Shown here: piece after piece, positions 35,223 through 47,119 of the stretch
Layout: each line of letters opens with the position of its first letter
Numbering within the stretch: the first letter of the stretch is position 1
Source of the DNA: Selaginella moellendorffii
Taxonomy: Eukaryota; Streptophyta; Lycopodiopsida; Selaginellales; Selaginellaceae
DNA length: 64,000 bases
Reading direction: 5' to 3'
Assembly (NCBI RefSeq): GCF_000143415.4
Contig: NW_003314265.1
Coordinates: 2,026,777-2,090,776, forward strand
Notes under the pieces: model-generated
Database searches by the model: none
What the model saw: the letters and a program-made list of their open reading frames with translations, nothing else
What the model was told of the DNA's origin: nothing
Translations under genes and position numbers: made by a program

Positions 35223-38085
35223 TTATTGATCTTTCGCGGGTTTGTCGAAGCTGCTGGAGCGGCCGCCCAGGTACTCATTGGGGTCCTCGCTGTGGATCAA
35301 ATCGATGCTGTTTTGCTCCGCACTCGATTGCGACGCGACGTCGTCGTCCACGCCCATCATCGCCAGCGCCAGATGCTTCCTCACCTCGTTGCTCTGGTCC
35401 TTGAATTCGCCCAGGTACTCGTCCGTGAAGTCGTATCGCCCCGAAGGAATCCTGCTATCTTCTCCACACAGCAATCTCAGCACCTGCGACGATCCAAGCC
35501 TTGAATCAAGATGATCGAGGAAGAAGAAAAGAGGGAAACTTTACCCGCGCCATCCGAGGCCTGTACTGTGGTGACTGTCTCAAGCAAAACGTTGCCGCCA
35601 CAACCATGTTTCTCAGCTGGTTCTCGTCAAAGTTTCCTTCCAGTCGCGGATCAACCAGTTTCTCGATGCCTCCACAATCGAGATGTGGTCTTGCCTGAAA
35701 ATTTGGATTTGGAATGATCGAAGAAGAAAGAATATAGATGTAGTGTTTTTGCTTACCCAGGCGACCAAGTTTTCGTCGCCTTTGGGCTTGGACATATCGA
35801 TCGGTGGCCGTCCCGTGACGAGCTCGAGCAAAACCACGCCAAACGAGTAAACGTCCGTCTTGTCGCTCACTCTCCCAAACATGAAGTACTCGGGAGCAAG
35901 ATAGCTACAAAACAAGCCAAGAAAATCAGGAACTTTCGTGTTGGTTCTTGTCCATACCCGAGAGTTCCAACAACATCGCTACAAGTTATGTGCGTCGTCG
36001 AGGTCGGAGCCCATTTAGCCAGTCCAAAGTCCGAAATCTATCCAAGCAAATCAAACAAAATCTCTCCTGCACGAATCCTTTCAGTACCTGTGGCTTGCAG
36101 TTTTTCCTGAGGAGGATGTTTGAAGACTTCACATCCCTGTGGACAACCGGCCTAGCACAAGTGTCGTGGAGGTAAACAAACGCTTCTGCCGCACCAACAG
36201 CAATCTTATGTCTCTGTGACCAGCTTAGCGATGGTTTGTCTTTGCCAACTAAAACAAAAAGAGAGAAATGAGATCCACACCCAAAATCTCAACTTTAGCT
36301 TACCATGGAGATTTTCTTCCAGGTTTCCTTCCGCGGCAAAGTCGTAGACGAGAATGTGGGTGTCTCCCTCGACGCAGTAGCCGATCAATCCCACAATATT
36401 GGGATGATTGAGCGTGCTGAGGATTTCCACTTCGGTGAGAAGCTCCTCGTCCGCCTCGGTTGCTCCCTGATTCAAGCACTTCACAGCCACGACATGGCCA
36501 CCAGAAAGAGTTCCTCGGTAAACTTTGCTGCAGCCTCCTTTCCCGACCAAGTTATCTGGAAAGATCGACAGTTGGTTGTCAGCTGAAACCACCAAAATGT
36601 GATGAGCTTACTCGGAGAAAAGCTTGACGTAGCCTCTTGGAGCTCCTCAAACGTGAAGCAAGCGCAAGCTTTGTCCTTGCAGACGCGACTGATCTTTTGT
36701 GAAAACGAGACTTGGCCGGAAGGTTGGATTGATGCGGCTAGGCTCCGGGGATTATTATCCTCGCTGCTGCTCAATGTGTTTACTTCCTTCACAGGGCTGC
36801 CGCGATGCTTTGCGTGTGGCGAGCCTTTCAAGCGAGGGAGAGAGCTCTCGTGTCGAAGCTGGTCGGGCATTGCTGAGGACGCGAGCATTCGAACCATGTT
36901 TCCACCCTGCTTGTCGAAGGCCTCCTTGAGCCTGTCCGGCAGCTGGAGAGCCCATTTTACTACAGAAATACTTCGTGAAGGTGTGACTTTTTCCAGAGAT
37001 TTTTCCAAAGAGAGACTACGGTTCATGAGAGGCCAACCTGCGTGTTGGTGTTCTTGGCAATGAAGAGATATGTCACCTTGAAGCAAGAAAAAAAAAACAA
37101 AAGTTTTTAAGAAGAACTTCGACTTGAAAGAGATGGAGAACTCACTCTTGGATTGTCCATAGGGTTTGATGGTGTTCACAGTAGCCGGCCCCTCTTTCTT
37201 CGCTACAAAATCGATCATAGTCACTCTGGCTAGAAAACTTTTTGGCCATAGCTAGCTAGGAAATAAAGTTTTACCTGGAGCACTTAGCAAGCCTTCCTTT
37301 CCAAGCAACACTTGGCCATGATCCACAATGATCATCAAGCAGCTGGAAGGCAGCCTCTTGGTGCAGTACTTCACTAGCGACTCGGAGCATCTGTGCAAAG
37401 AAAGGAAAAACTAAGAAACATTCCACCAAGATCGATCATCATAGCATACCCTTTGCTGGACTTCCCGAGGATCAAAACGGATGCTTTCTCGAGCTTGGCG
37501 GACTCGACCAAAGCCTTTTGCAGCGAAGCTCCAGACACCACTTTGATATCCAGGCGGACCTAAGCCAACAAAAAACCTCACATTTTGTGTTTCTCGTTGC
37601 GAGCTCAATGCTCTCGTCATACCTGTTTGAGGTTGCAAATGCTTTGATAAACTCCCAGCACGGACTCGAATGTGCTGTCGAGTCGCTGCTTGATCGATGA
37701 ATCCAGGATATCATCTGTTAGAAGAATCGAAAAAAATCGCTCTTTTAATGAGGAAAATGACAGAGAACGATCTAAACTGAGAGGTCTACCATAGAAGAAC
37801 AAACAAGAGAAAAGAAAGGGAGGCGAATTAGAAGATCATCGAACCTGTGTCGGGGAAGGCTCGAACGACGTGAACAGCAACGATCTGGTCCCCGGGTTGA
37901 GCGAGCTTCGCAACGATCCAGGTGAGCATCTCACGGCACTCGGAGCGCAGCTTGACGCCGACGACAATTCGCGAGGGAGGGGAAGAGGGAGACCTCGGCG
38001 ATGGCAGGGAGTTTTCCACACGCCTCTCGCTCGCCTCCATCGCCGCGGAGCTTGGCTTGAGCTGCATTCGCCTTCTTCCCACCAT
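35223..38085 (-). CDS. USP-domain receptor-like cytoplasmic kinase
   Basis: Ser/Thr kinase with an N-terminal universal stress protein (USP) domain, as in the plant family around Arabidopsis At5g57670. Twelve exons from right to left: 37845..38085, 37623..37714, 37450..37559, 37275..37390, 37146..37229, 36612..37076, 36304..36555, 36088..36248, 35958..36037, 35757..35904, 35545..35694, 35223..35483; 2,160 nt, 719 aa. USP core: [18 protein letters not shown] and [11 protein letters not shown]. The middle is Ser-rich. The kinase starts at about residue 355 ([14 protein letters not shown]), with [40 protein letters not shown] and [16 protein letters not shown] all intact, so it is probably active. 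There is no signal peptide or membrane segment, so cytoplasmic. Upstream signals and targets are unknown. Confidence 0.92.
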
Positions 38086-39129
38086 CGGGAAGAAGGAAGA
38101 GAAAGAAAGGATTTCCCCCCTCTCTGCGTTTTCCTGCTTGGAATCACATGCAAAGAAGCGCAGATCTCTTCTTGGGCAGCTGCTCCTCGATCAAATCACA
38201 CGACCACCATGCCCAATTTCGCGAATTCCCCACGCCAAAACGCTTTCTTGCTCGCAAAAACGCTCATGATCGCTACAGCCTCGGTGTGTCTCTTACTCTT
38301 AACGCCCTCTTTGCCCTCATCGAGTTCTTTCCCTCGTTCTTGGTGATCAATCCTTTCCAAAATCTACCCCAATTCCAGACAAACCACGCACTTCCCTGAT
38401 GTTGCCACACGATCCACCCGAATCGACGAAACCGACCCGCGGATTTATGTGGGAAGAAATTTGGCGAGCCAACCACGAAATTGACACCCCGGCCCGCGCT
38501 GCTCGCTCGCTCTTCAACCTCGCAGCTCCTCCATCGCTATCAGGGATCAGTGATTGCAAATAGTCGCGCTGAAAAAGAAAACCAAGACTCTTCCTAGTCA
38601 ATCGATCGCTCGCTCTCGCGCTCTCGAGGATCGCTGCTCTTCGCTCGCTTCTCCAGGAGAGGACAGTGAATGCAAAGCCCTCCCTACCTTCCTTCCCAAC
38701 CAACTTGAAAGAGCTTGAATGCGCTGCTCACTTTCTTTACCTTTCTTTTCTTTGCCTCTCAATCTCTTTCGTTTGCATGCGTCATACGCAAACTCGATTT
38801 TTTTTCTTTGTTATTCTTCTACACCACCACCATTTGGATGGAATTCCGGTCAAGTCCTTGGTCATAAGTAGTCACACAGGCTCAGTTACCCAGCTCACCT
38901 TAGGTTGCATTGGCTTAAAGGAGCGGCCACAAAACAACCACTAAAGCCCATACATGGTTGGTAATAATCGCTTTTCACTTTGCCTTTCTTAACATTCCAA
39001 AAGGGGTAGATTTGGAATTTACCATCTTTGGTAGAGACACGTCAGCCCTCGTGTATGCCAGCTGGAGGTATATGTGGCGCCACTTAAGCTGCACACGTGG
39101 CTGCCTAGGGCATACTAGCGCGAAAGATT
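38086..39129. other. Intergenic region between divergent kinase and SIRB genes
   Basis: Holds the upstream regions of both genes. CT-rich stretches (38,640-38,830) look like 5' leader DNA. No coding sequence with recognisable features was found on either strand. Confidence 0.4.
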
Positions 39130-40120
39130 ATGGATGTGAGCTCATTGGGAGCGGCGAGGCAGCTGATCCGGCGCGGCGACGATCGTCTCCCGCGGCATTT
39201 CGGGCAGGGATTGAGGGGGAGGGTGATTGTGCGCGCTGGGGGCGAAGGAGGGAATCAGGGTTTTGCGGGAGCTGCGGTGCAGCAAATGGCGGGGTCTGGA
39301 GGATCGAGGGATGGGATCGTGATTGTGGATCATGGCTCGCGCCGGGCGGAATCGAATTCGATGCTGGGTAAGGCGCTCTTCATCTCTTTGCCGCGCTTTT
39401 ATGGAAATTTCGCGAGCGCATTGTAGAGGAGTTTGTAGAGATGTACAAGAGGAAGACCGGGCATGAGATCGTGCAAGCTGCTCATATGGTATGATTTTTC
39501 TTGTCTAGCGACTGAGGGGGAACATTTCTTTGTTCTTGCAGGAACTTGCAGCTCCATCGATCGAGGATGCGTTTGATCGCTGCGTGGAGCTAGGAGCGCA
39601 GAGGGTCATCGTAAGTCCATACTTTCTCTTCCCAGGAAGACACTGGAACAAAGTAAGAAACACTTTTTGGTGGAAAAAGGTCCACTCTCTCACGATCAAC
39701 AGGACATTCCAGCATTAGCAGCAGCGGCGTCCGCAAAGCATCCCGGAATTCGATATCTCGTGACTGCTCCCATCGGCCTTCACGAACTCATGGTGGTAAG
39801 CTTCCAAAAGCAAGCTCTTTTCTTTCTTTTCTTTTCTTGGCCCTTGGTACTGATACTCCTAGCGATTGAATCAATGCTTGTGACAGGATGTTTTGGAGGA
39901 CCGAATGAAATACTGCGTGAGCCGTGCCGAGGGACGAGCCGACGAATGCGACATGTGTGTTGGAACTGGACGATGTCGTGAGATCGCCGTGGTCCAGCGA
40001 AAACAAGAGCAAAACCACCAAGTCAGTGTATTCTATTTTGTTTCCATCGTGCCTTGAAAGCATTCTCTTTCTTTCGATCAGATTGGACTGGAAAGCTCCA
40101 TCTCTCCGAATGCATCATAA
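39130..40120 (+). CDS. SIRB: Sirohydrochlorin ferrochelatase, plastid
   Basis: Inserts Fe2+ into sirohydrochlorin to make siroheme, the cofactor of nitrite and sulfite reductases. Six exons: 39130..39367, 39427..39488, 39542..39652, 39703..39795, 39887..40021, 40082..40120; 678 nt, 225 aa, the length of the Arabidopsis protein as I recall it. The first about 60 residues are a transit-peptide-like leader. The CbiX fold follows: VDHGSRR (metal-binding His), AAHMELAAPSIEDAF, and VIVSPYFLFPGRHW. The C-terminus carries CDMCVGTGRC, the cysteine cluster that binds [2Fe-2S] in plant SirB. A stretch in exon 3 that mimics GTAAGT...CAG is coding, because it encodes the conserved VSPYFLFP. Confidence 0.95.
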
Positions 40121-40249
40121 AATACCAGGTACGCTCTCTCAAGTCTTCTCATTCGCGATTCCTTTCTTAACAAGCAAGAATTTTTTTTTCAAAGTTCCAA
40201 GAGCCCAAACAAAGGGTGGAATGAAATAAACTGGGCAATATTTCATAAA

Positions 40250-40323
40250 TCCATTGTCGTCTAGTCCGGTCAGGATACCTGGCTTTCACCCAGGCGACCC
40301 GGGTTCAAATCCCGGCAATGGAA
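40250..40323 (+). tRNA. tRNA-Glu (anticodon TTC)
   Basis: TCCATTG pairs with CAATGGA to form a full 7-bp acceptor stem. The anticodon arm is CCTGG-CTTTCAC-CCAGG (anticodon TTC) and the T arm contains GGTTCAAATCC. There is no intron. This is a nuclear, cytosolic-type tRNA, unlike the plastid tRNA-Glu. It lies 130 bp after the SIRB stop codon. Confidence 0.95.
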
Positions 40324-40875
40324 TTCTTTTGTCCATGCAATTTTATGGTTAACGTTTCTATTGGAATCGAACTCGAGACCTCTGCGTTTTAGGGTTTGTT
40401 TATCGGTCAACCAAGGGTGACGAAACCATGTTGCCGTACGGAGGACGTCGGGAAAGACCACGCTTTCCGTACGCACGTGCGCCACCCGCGTTGCCACGTA
40501 GTTTCTATTCCGCGTGAAAAAATGTAGCATCTGGCGGCCGGTATTAAAGCACGTGGTCGCATCCCAGCCGTCCAGTCTCCTCGCTTCCGGGTAGGAACGA
40601 AGAACGTCCCCAGTGTGTAAGTAGCAGCATCCCTGATACACTTCTTTTGCACGCGCTTTGGATCTTCGGCGCCTTCGTCTCCTTTGGATTGGCAGCGCCA
40701 CAATCCAATCGGCGGCGCCTCCTCCCGGGATCCTGGATGAACAGGGGGTGGATCGCAGTCCACTGCCGCTGTGTGGAAGAGGTAGGGCGGCCGCCGCTGT
40801 CACGGATCCCAGGTTAGCTGCGGCATTGCGGGGAAGCTCGGAATCTAGGAGGTTTTTGGGGGTTTTCGGGCTGCG
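40324..40875. other. Upstream region of the CBP60 gene
   Basis: Contains the tRNA 3' flank and the probable promoter and 5' leader of the CBP60 gene. Long open frames here, on both strands, have no recognisable motifs. Confidence 0.4.
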
Positions 40876-43299
40876 ATGTCGAGGGAGAAGCGGCCTCTGG
40901 ATTCGGCGCGCGATGGATTGCCTAATGAGAAGCGACAGCGGCCAGCGCTTGCGAGGTGAGCTTCCATTCTCTTTGTTCTAGGGTCTCTCGGACATGGTTC
41001 TTCACTCCTAGCTTAAAATTGTCGTTTTGATTTGTGTAATTTTTTTCTTTGGAAGACCACTGATGGTGGATTTTTTTGATGGTGAATTCAGCGTCATTGT
41101 TGAGGCTCTTAAGATGGACAGTCTCCAGAAATTGTGCTCAACCTTGGAACCTCTCCTTCGTCGAGTTGTGAGTCAAAATTGTTTTTTTTCCTTCTTTTTT
41201 TCTTCAAAGGTCTCACTGTTCGATCGCACAGGTGGGAGAAGAGGTCGAGCGTGCTTTGGCGAAGTTAGCACCTTCTATGAAAGGTGGACTAACGTAAGTC
41301 TCATTTTCTTCTTTTTTCTGCAATTATATCTTGCGATTAAATCTTGCTCTCTCCTCGTTTCAGCTACAAATCATCGCCGAAACGCATCCAGGGTGCCGAT
41401 ACTAGAGCGTTGCGCCTGCAGTTTCGAAACAAGCTAGCGCTGCCGCTTTTCACTGGCAGTAAAGTCGAAGGGGAGCAAGGCTCTGCGATTCACGTCGTCC
41501 TACAGGATGCCAACACAGGGCAGGTTGTAACTACTGGCGCTGAAGCAGGAGCAAAACTTGATATTGTTGTGCTGGAAGGCGACTTCTCGGCTGACGACGA
41601 AGAAGACTGGAGTATGGAAGATTTTGACACATACGTTGTCCGAGAACGTGAAGGGAAGCGGCCCCTTCTTACAGGAGATTTGAGTGTCACACTCAAAGAA
41701 GGCGTAGGTACACTTGGAGAGCTTACTTTCACTGACAACTCTAGCTGGATCAGGAGCAGGAAGTTCAGGCTCGGTGTACGCGTCTCTCCTGGTTCTTTCG
41801 AAGGACCGCGCATCCGAGAGGGCAAGACCGATTCTTTTTCCGTCAAAGACCACCGTGGAGAACGTAAGTCCCCACTCCTCGCAGATTGTCTTGCTTACCT
41901 GTTTATATATTTGCGCAGTTTACAAAAAACACTATCCTCCCGCTTTGGGCGATGATGTGTGGAGGCTTGACAAGATTGGAAAGGACGGGGCATTCCACAA
42001 GAGGCTCAACAAAGCTGGAATATTTTCTGTGGAGGACTTTCTGCGTCTGGTGGTGATGGACCCGCAGAAACTACGAAACGTAAGTAATGAAAGTTAGTTT
42101 TTTCTTTCTCTCTCTCTGTCAGCTCATGTAGTTGGTCTGGCGCAGATTCTTGGAAGTGGCATGTCAAATAAGATGTGGGAAGGAACAGTGGAGCATGCTA
42201 AAACGTGCGTCCTCAGCGGAAAGCTGTATGTCTATTATGCCGACGAGAAGCAAAATATCGGTGTCATTTTCAACAACATCTTTCAGCTAATGGGCCTTAT
42301 GGCCGGTGGGCAGTATCTTTCTGTGGACTCCCTGTCCGATGCCGAAAAGGTAACACGTTAATTTAATTTAGTTGTCTAGTAACACGCTGGCGGCTCTATT
42401 AATCCAGGTATACGTCGACAAGTTAGTAAAGGTGGCATACGAGAACTGGGAGAGTGTGGTCGAGTACGATGGTGAGGCACTGATTGGTTCTATGCCGCAT
42501 TCTCTCCGTGGCATCGACGCACATACGGAAGAGCCAGCCAATGGAAACCGCGGAAGCAGTACGTTGCAGCAGCAGCAGCAGCAGGGGTTTCCCGGCAGTC
42601 AGGAGTTCGGCCTTGTTCCAAGAGGGACAGCGTTGACAAATGGTACGCTTAGGAGCTAGCTTTTCAAGTGTTTTCACTGACGCAGCTGTGAATCTGTCAT
42701 TTAAAGCAGGGGGTAGTCAGCCAAGCTACGCTCCAGTCTCCAGCCCTGTGGAGAGCTACTCCTCCCAACAACAGCAGCACCAACAGCACCAACAGCAGCA
42801 GCAGCAGCAGCAGCAACAACAACATCAACAGCAGAGGAATCAAAACGCGATGAGCACCGGCCTGTCTCTCCAACAATCAATGCCTTCTGGCTCAGGACTG
42901 GCTTACTCGCCACAAGTAAATCCCAACCCCAGCTATCTGCAGCAGGCACCCACGGCCACAGCCGAGTGGCTCCACAGGCAGACGACTCAAAACGACGAGT
43001 TCTACTCGGAGGAAGAGATCCGTGCAAAGAGCCTCGAGCTCCTGGAGAGCGAGGACATGAACTTGCAGATGCAGCAGCTGCTGCGCATGTTCAACGTGGC
43101 CACAAACGATCAGGCCAGCAGCATGCCAAACATGAACTTGCAAGATTACTTCCCGGTGGAGAGCGTGCCGTCGTCGCCGGAGAAGAAAGGCAGCAAAGTC
43201 GGGTGGCTCAAGCTCAAGGCCGCGTTGCGGTGGGGGATATTTGTCCGCAAGAGGGCCGCTGCCAGAAGAGCTCGAATTGAAGAGATCGAAGAGGAGTGA
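40876..43299 (+). CDS. CBP60-family calmodulin-binding transcription regulator
   Basis: Plant-specific DNA-binding family that controls salicylate and immunity genes (SARD1/CBP60g branch) or growth (CBP60a-f). Eight exons: 40876..40955, 41092..41167, 41232..41293, 41364..41863, 41919..42079, 42146..42349, 42408..42642, 42686..43299; 1,932 nt, 643 aa. MSREKRPLD and a basic segment (possible NLS) precede the conserved CBP60 region, which begins [20 protein letters not shown] and includes [27 protein letters not shown] and [12 protein letters not shown]. The C-terminus has a Gln/His run (about 42766..42833) from CAG/CAA/CAC repeats and ends with a Trp/Lys/Arg-rich helix ([13 protein letters not shown]) that looks like a calmodulin-binding site. 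Start choice: first ATG in frame, with a good match to CBP60 N-termini. Confidence 0.93.
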
Positions 43300-43434
43300 G
43301 CATTGAGCGCAAGAGAAATCTACCAGAGCGAGGGAATAACTGGTAGAGTGGAGAATGTAAATTACTGTGGCTCTTCTTTGCTGCTGCTGGCAGGCCGGAT
43401 TACAACAAAAAAAAAAGAGAAAACAACTTGTTTG

Positions 43435-44979
43435 CTACACCGGGGTGGCGAACTTGAGGAAGAACTGGTGCTCGAGTAACTTCTTCATCTGGTTCTCGGG
43501 CAGCCGAATCGCCAGATGCCGGTCTCGTCCGCCATCTCGAGTAGGAAGAAGAATGGCGGCTCCACTGCCCGGCTCGGCATCCAAGACGAAGGAGAAGTGT
43601 CGCGGCCTCCCCCATCCAAAGTCGAGCTCGTAGATCGGGAATGCTGTGAGGCTGTTGCTGTTGATAGCTCTCCCCGACCACCTTGGCAGCGGGAAGTTGT
43701 CGTCCACGAAGATCCCGGCCCGGAGGTGGAGCTCCATCCAGTCGATGGCGGACTGGATGCGCTCCTGGGTGGCGGACTGGATATCGTCGCGGAGGAGCTT
43801 GGCGGCGTGGGAGATGTGGTTCTTGCGTATCTCGCCCACGGGAGCAGCCAGGCAGGGGATGTGAGCGGAGCTGCCGCAGTAGTGGCTCGGGATCTCGGGG
43901 CTCCAGCGCTTGGGTCCTTTGGTGGAGAGCGCGTAGATGTAAGTCATGCTCTCCGAATCGTCCAGGTCTTTGACGTCCGCGACGCACTTCCAGATCATGG
44001 CGGAGATGGCCTCGAACGAGCTCGGCGGCGGCTCGTCACGAGAGGAGAAGAATCTCCCGCGCTGGACCTCGGCGACGAGCTCGCGGACTCGATCGGGGGC
44101 GATGTGGAAGAGCCTCTGGCGGTCGGGGATGGCGTCCTGGGAGGATTTGGCCATGGCTTCCACCGTGCTTGCTGGCGGTGGAGCGACGACGTAGTCACGG
44201 ACGGGGAGATTGACCTGCGGAGGATCTCGAGGCTTGAGCACGCTGGAATCAAACGATGGGGCCACCCCCAGTGCGAGGCCCCGGTGAATCTCCCCCCACG
44301 CCCGGAGGAACGGGAAGGAGGAGGAGGCGTCGAGGATGTTCTCGCAGGTGAGCACTCCCACAGCAATCCCGCCACACTGGAACTTTGTCACCTGTGAACA
44401 CACAATGCCAGTCAACGCTTACAGCCAGTCAACACTCTTTTAGTCAACAGAATCAACGGAGCTACTTGCCTGGATTTTTAGCAGCGGCGCGTTGGCGGGA
44501 TCTCTGACCCTGGGTTCCGGGTAGAGCTCGTGCTCGATGGGGCACTGCCGGGCGTCGCCCAAGGCTGTGTTAGCCATCGCCGCCACCACCATGACGCCCG
44601 CGTCGTTGCAGTGGAGCTCCTGGATCGTTGTTAACCGCTCTCGCCGCCGCATTCTCCCCGCCAGAGGGTAGTATGGAACGAGCAACCGTGACAGAGACTC
44701 CCTCATGCTGCAAACCAGGCGCTGGAACTCCTCTTCGTCGTGGTTATCGATCCGAGGGCTCTTCTGTTCTTGATCTTCTTCTTCTTCTTCCTGGTCATCG
44801 TGCTGCTTGAGAGCTGAAGATCCCGGGGCGGAGAAGTAGAACACTTGCTTGATGTAGCGCTCAAACGAAAAGTAGCTCTGGAAGTTGGAGAGCGCGAGAA
44901 CGCAGGGCTGCCGGGTCGGGATCTGGGGAACTACAGTCGACACGGACACTGACCTTACCGAGCTTATGGACGCTACCAT
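43435..44979 (-). CDS. BAHD acyltransferase A1, with Glu in place of catalytic His
   Basis: BAHD enzymes move acyl groups from acyl-CoA to alcohols or amines in specialised metabolism. Two exons: 44470..44979 and 43435..44391 (488 aa), separated by a 78-bp intron with a GC donor (CAG|GCAAGT). No GT donor keeps the frame. DFGWG (about residues 427-431) is intact. The HxxxDG motif that normally carries the catalytic base reads ENILDA (E187, D191) in the context VGVLTCENILDASSSF, while the neighbouring paralogue has THIVTDGSS at the same place. The rest of the protein is full-length and well conserved with copy A2, so it is under constraint or recently duplicated. It has an acidic insert (EEEEEDQEQ) in the N-terminal half. 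It may be inactive, non-acylating or mechanistically altered. Confidence 0.9.
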
Positions 44980-45156
44980 GTCGAGCACTCGAAGTCACTT
45001 CAAGACCTCGCCCACGAGCCCCTCGTGCTTTAGAACTAATCGACTATGTTGACCAATAAACTTGCCCACATTTCGAGACGGGCGACTGGCGATTTACGTT
45101 CACAAAGGTGCGATTGAATTCTATGGTTGCAGCCCTAGTTTTTTTTGTTAGAAGGA

Positions 45157-45940
45157 GCGATGGGCTGGGGCTGGGGAGTTCTTGGCCAAGTCCCTAGATG
45201 GGAGATATGGCGGGCATCTGGGGTATGGGCACTCTGGGAAGTTTGGAACCACAACTACTTCGAGGAGCAGAGCGCTTGGATTTCAGCGATCATGGTAAAT
45301 TGGTGGAGGCTCACATTGGCTGCTGTTTGCTTGAGGGATGCATTGCTCCAGAAACACAGAAAAAACAAGGAGGCTCTGGCAGTTTGGTGATGACAATGGA
45401 CCCTGTGCTACAGAGTAGAGCATGAGGGAAATGTGAAGTGGAAATGGAGACCACTTGCCACGGTAATAAAAGAGGCATGACAAAGCGATTTGGCATTGGA
45501 TGTGTTGTGGAGGCGACGACCACAGCAGCTACAGTTGGAAGGCAGCGATCGCCAGTAGGTGGAGGACAGCAAGATGGCTTTGTTGAGTGAACAGCACTAA
45601 GGGTGATTCACTTTTGTATTAGTCCCTAAGGGACACAGAGTAATGTACATATAACTTGCATCGACGCTGGCTGTGGTGGTGATCAAAACTAGTTTCACTG
45701 GGCTGATTGAGGGGCCCATCAACAGCATGATCACAAGGATGATCAAGGGACCAATCAACAGCATGATCACAGGGATGATCGAGGGACCAGTCACGGAGCT
45801 GGTCTATGGCGTGATCTGAGAGACGGGGCGTGGTTCTCAGGTATGAAACGAAAATGTGAGATTCGATTTAATTCTTTGATCCAGGCTTGGGGAACTGGCA
45901 ACGACCATGGATCCAAGCCCAAGCTGTCGCTGACGAGTTC
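45157..45940 (+). pseudogene. Relic of the GP-repeat gene, interrupted
   Basis: The start (ATGGGCTGGGGCTGGGGAG, 45160) and the repeat segment (about 45659..45826, encoding LIEGPINSMITRMIKGPIN and MIEGPVTELVYG) match the intact gene at 46447. They are separated by about 470 bp of unrelated DNA, and the repeat part ends in a TGA. A trace of exon 2 (GATCCAAGCCCAAGCT) lies near 45,910. Confidence 0.7.
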
Positions 45941-46440
45941 TCAGAACTTTAAGCTTTAAAGAAACATGTCACTGAGTAGAGAACACTTTCCAGTTTAGGA
46001 AACAATGATAATAATTTATAACTATCCTTACAGCAAACTTGAATTTCTTGGTCGGCTTGCAAATGTGCATTGAGGTCTAGCTGACGTGAAAAGGCTGAAG
46101 GCAATGCATCCTTTGCGGTAGTACATGTTATCTTCCACTGTTCACCGAGCCTGTGGAAGCCACCATGTCTGTTTGATCCAATGCACTCGAAATGAGCTCA
46201 CGACCTCGCCAGTGCTTCAGGATTATGTTGACCAAAGTTGACAATACTTCCAGACTTTTTCGTTTATTGGGCTGGACTGCGATTAAGGAACGCCCTAGAC
46301 CGAGAAGCATTCTTTGTCCATACAAGGGTCAGGCAAATGGTCATGGTTCCTAGTTTTCTTTCTTGGAAGGGAGGGAGCGGGCGGAGTTCTTTGCCAAGTC
46401 CGTGCTCTAGCGGCACTGGTGATCAAAGTTAGTATACCCA
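45941..46440. other. Spacer with a BAHD 5'-end trace
   Basis: Near 46,140-46,200 a fragment (CACCGAGCCTGTGGAAGCCACCATGTC) resembles the first codons and upstream of the A-type BAHD genes on the minus strand. A similar trace lies in block 2 at about 51,725-51,770. This suggests another BAHD copy once stood here. Nothing else is recognised. Confidence 0.45.
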
Positions 46441-46446
46441 CTGGCG

Positions 46447-46931
46447 ATGGGTTGGGGCTGGGACGCGGCGAAGTTCTTGGCGAAGTCTCTGCTCGTATCG
46501 ATGCTGGCGGGGATGGTGATCAAATTTAGTTTCGAGGGACCGGTCACCAGGATGATCGAGGACCCGGTCGACAGGACGATCACAGGGATGATCGAGGGGC
46601 CGATCAACAGGATGATCACAGGGACGATCCGGGGACCAGTCACGGAGCTGGTCTATGGCCCGATCCGAGAAACGGCCGCGTGGTTCGCACGGATGTTTCC
46701 TCGCATCGCAAAGGTATGGAACGAAAATGTGATTCTTTTCCTTCATAGGTGCCAAGATCTGGAGAGCCCGCCCCCACCGGCAACGATGCTCATCGATCCA
46801 AGCCCAAGCTCCCGCTGCCGGAGCTTGGCAAGGGAAAGGAGGTGCCGTCCCGGACGAGCCAAGCCTTCATGAGGGTTCCGTGTTCCAGGATGTGCACCGC
46901 TCGTGCCGCCGAGTCCTCTCACTCTCCTTGA
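46447..46931 (+). CDS. Unrecognised small protein with GP-repeat motif
   Basis: Two exons, 46447..46713 and 46749..46931, joined by a 35-bp GT-AG intron, would give 149 aa. The N-terminus MGWGWDAAKF is followed by a hydrophobic stretch (about residues 11-28), either a signal anchor or one membrane segment. Then comes a repeat of GP(V/I)xxxI units: GP at 31, DP at 39, GP at 51, 63 and 71, with the core unit GPINRMITGTIR (12 residues). Exon 2 is basic, Pro/Lys-rich and ends SSHSP. I know no family like this. Two decayed copies lie nearby (45157 and 50881). The intron is unusually short even for this genome, so the 3' part is less certain. The DNA repeats are also open on the other strand, and selection is not shown. 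Confidence 0.5.
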
Positions 46932-47119
46932 CGATGGCCTCTGTCCTTTCTTTCCTCTCTCACGGACGGATCGACACTCGTTCTTAGTTTCTCTCCCTCT
47001 CGGATCGCATTCTTGTTTTGCTCGAGAATCCGAGATTCTTGTATCTACTCTGTTCCGATCGATGAAACGATCGTTGAAACGAATTTACTTGCTTTGCCTC
47101 GAATCTCTACGAGAACCCT

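Noticed and set aside
39611..39635. Intron in SIRB exon 3 (GTAAGT...CCAG)
   Set aside because: Only 25 nt long, and the segment encodes the conserved VSPYFLFPG.
40250..40323. Functional link between tRNA-Glu and SIRB, since glutamyl-tRNA feeds tetrapyrrole synthesis
   Set aside because: The tRNA is of the nuclear cytosolic type, while tetrapyrrole synthesis uses the plastid tRNA; adjacency is most likely chance.
43516..44397. Long plus-strand open frame opposite BAHD A1 (and 49109..49990 opposite A2)
   Set aside because: Shadow of a GC-rich coding strand; it crosses the BAHD frame and shows no motif.
46429..46755. Minus-strand Asp/Arg/Pro-repeat frame opposite the GP-repeat gene
   Set aside because: Periodic DNA leaves several frames open; it lacks the two-exon structure and N-terminal hydrophobic segment of the plus-strand reading, though the plus-strand gene is itself unproven.
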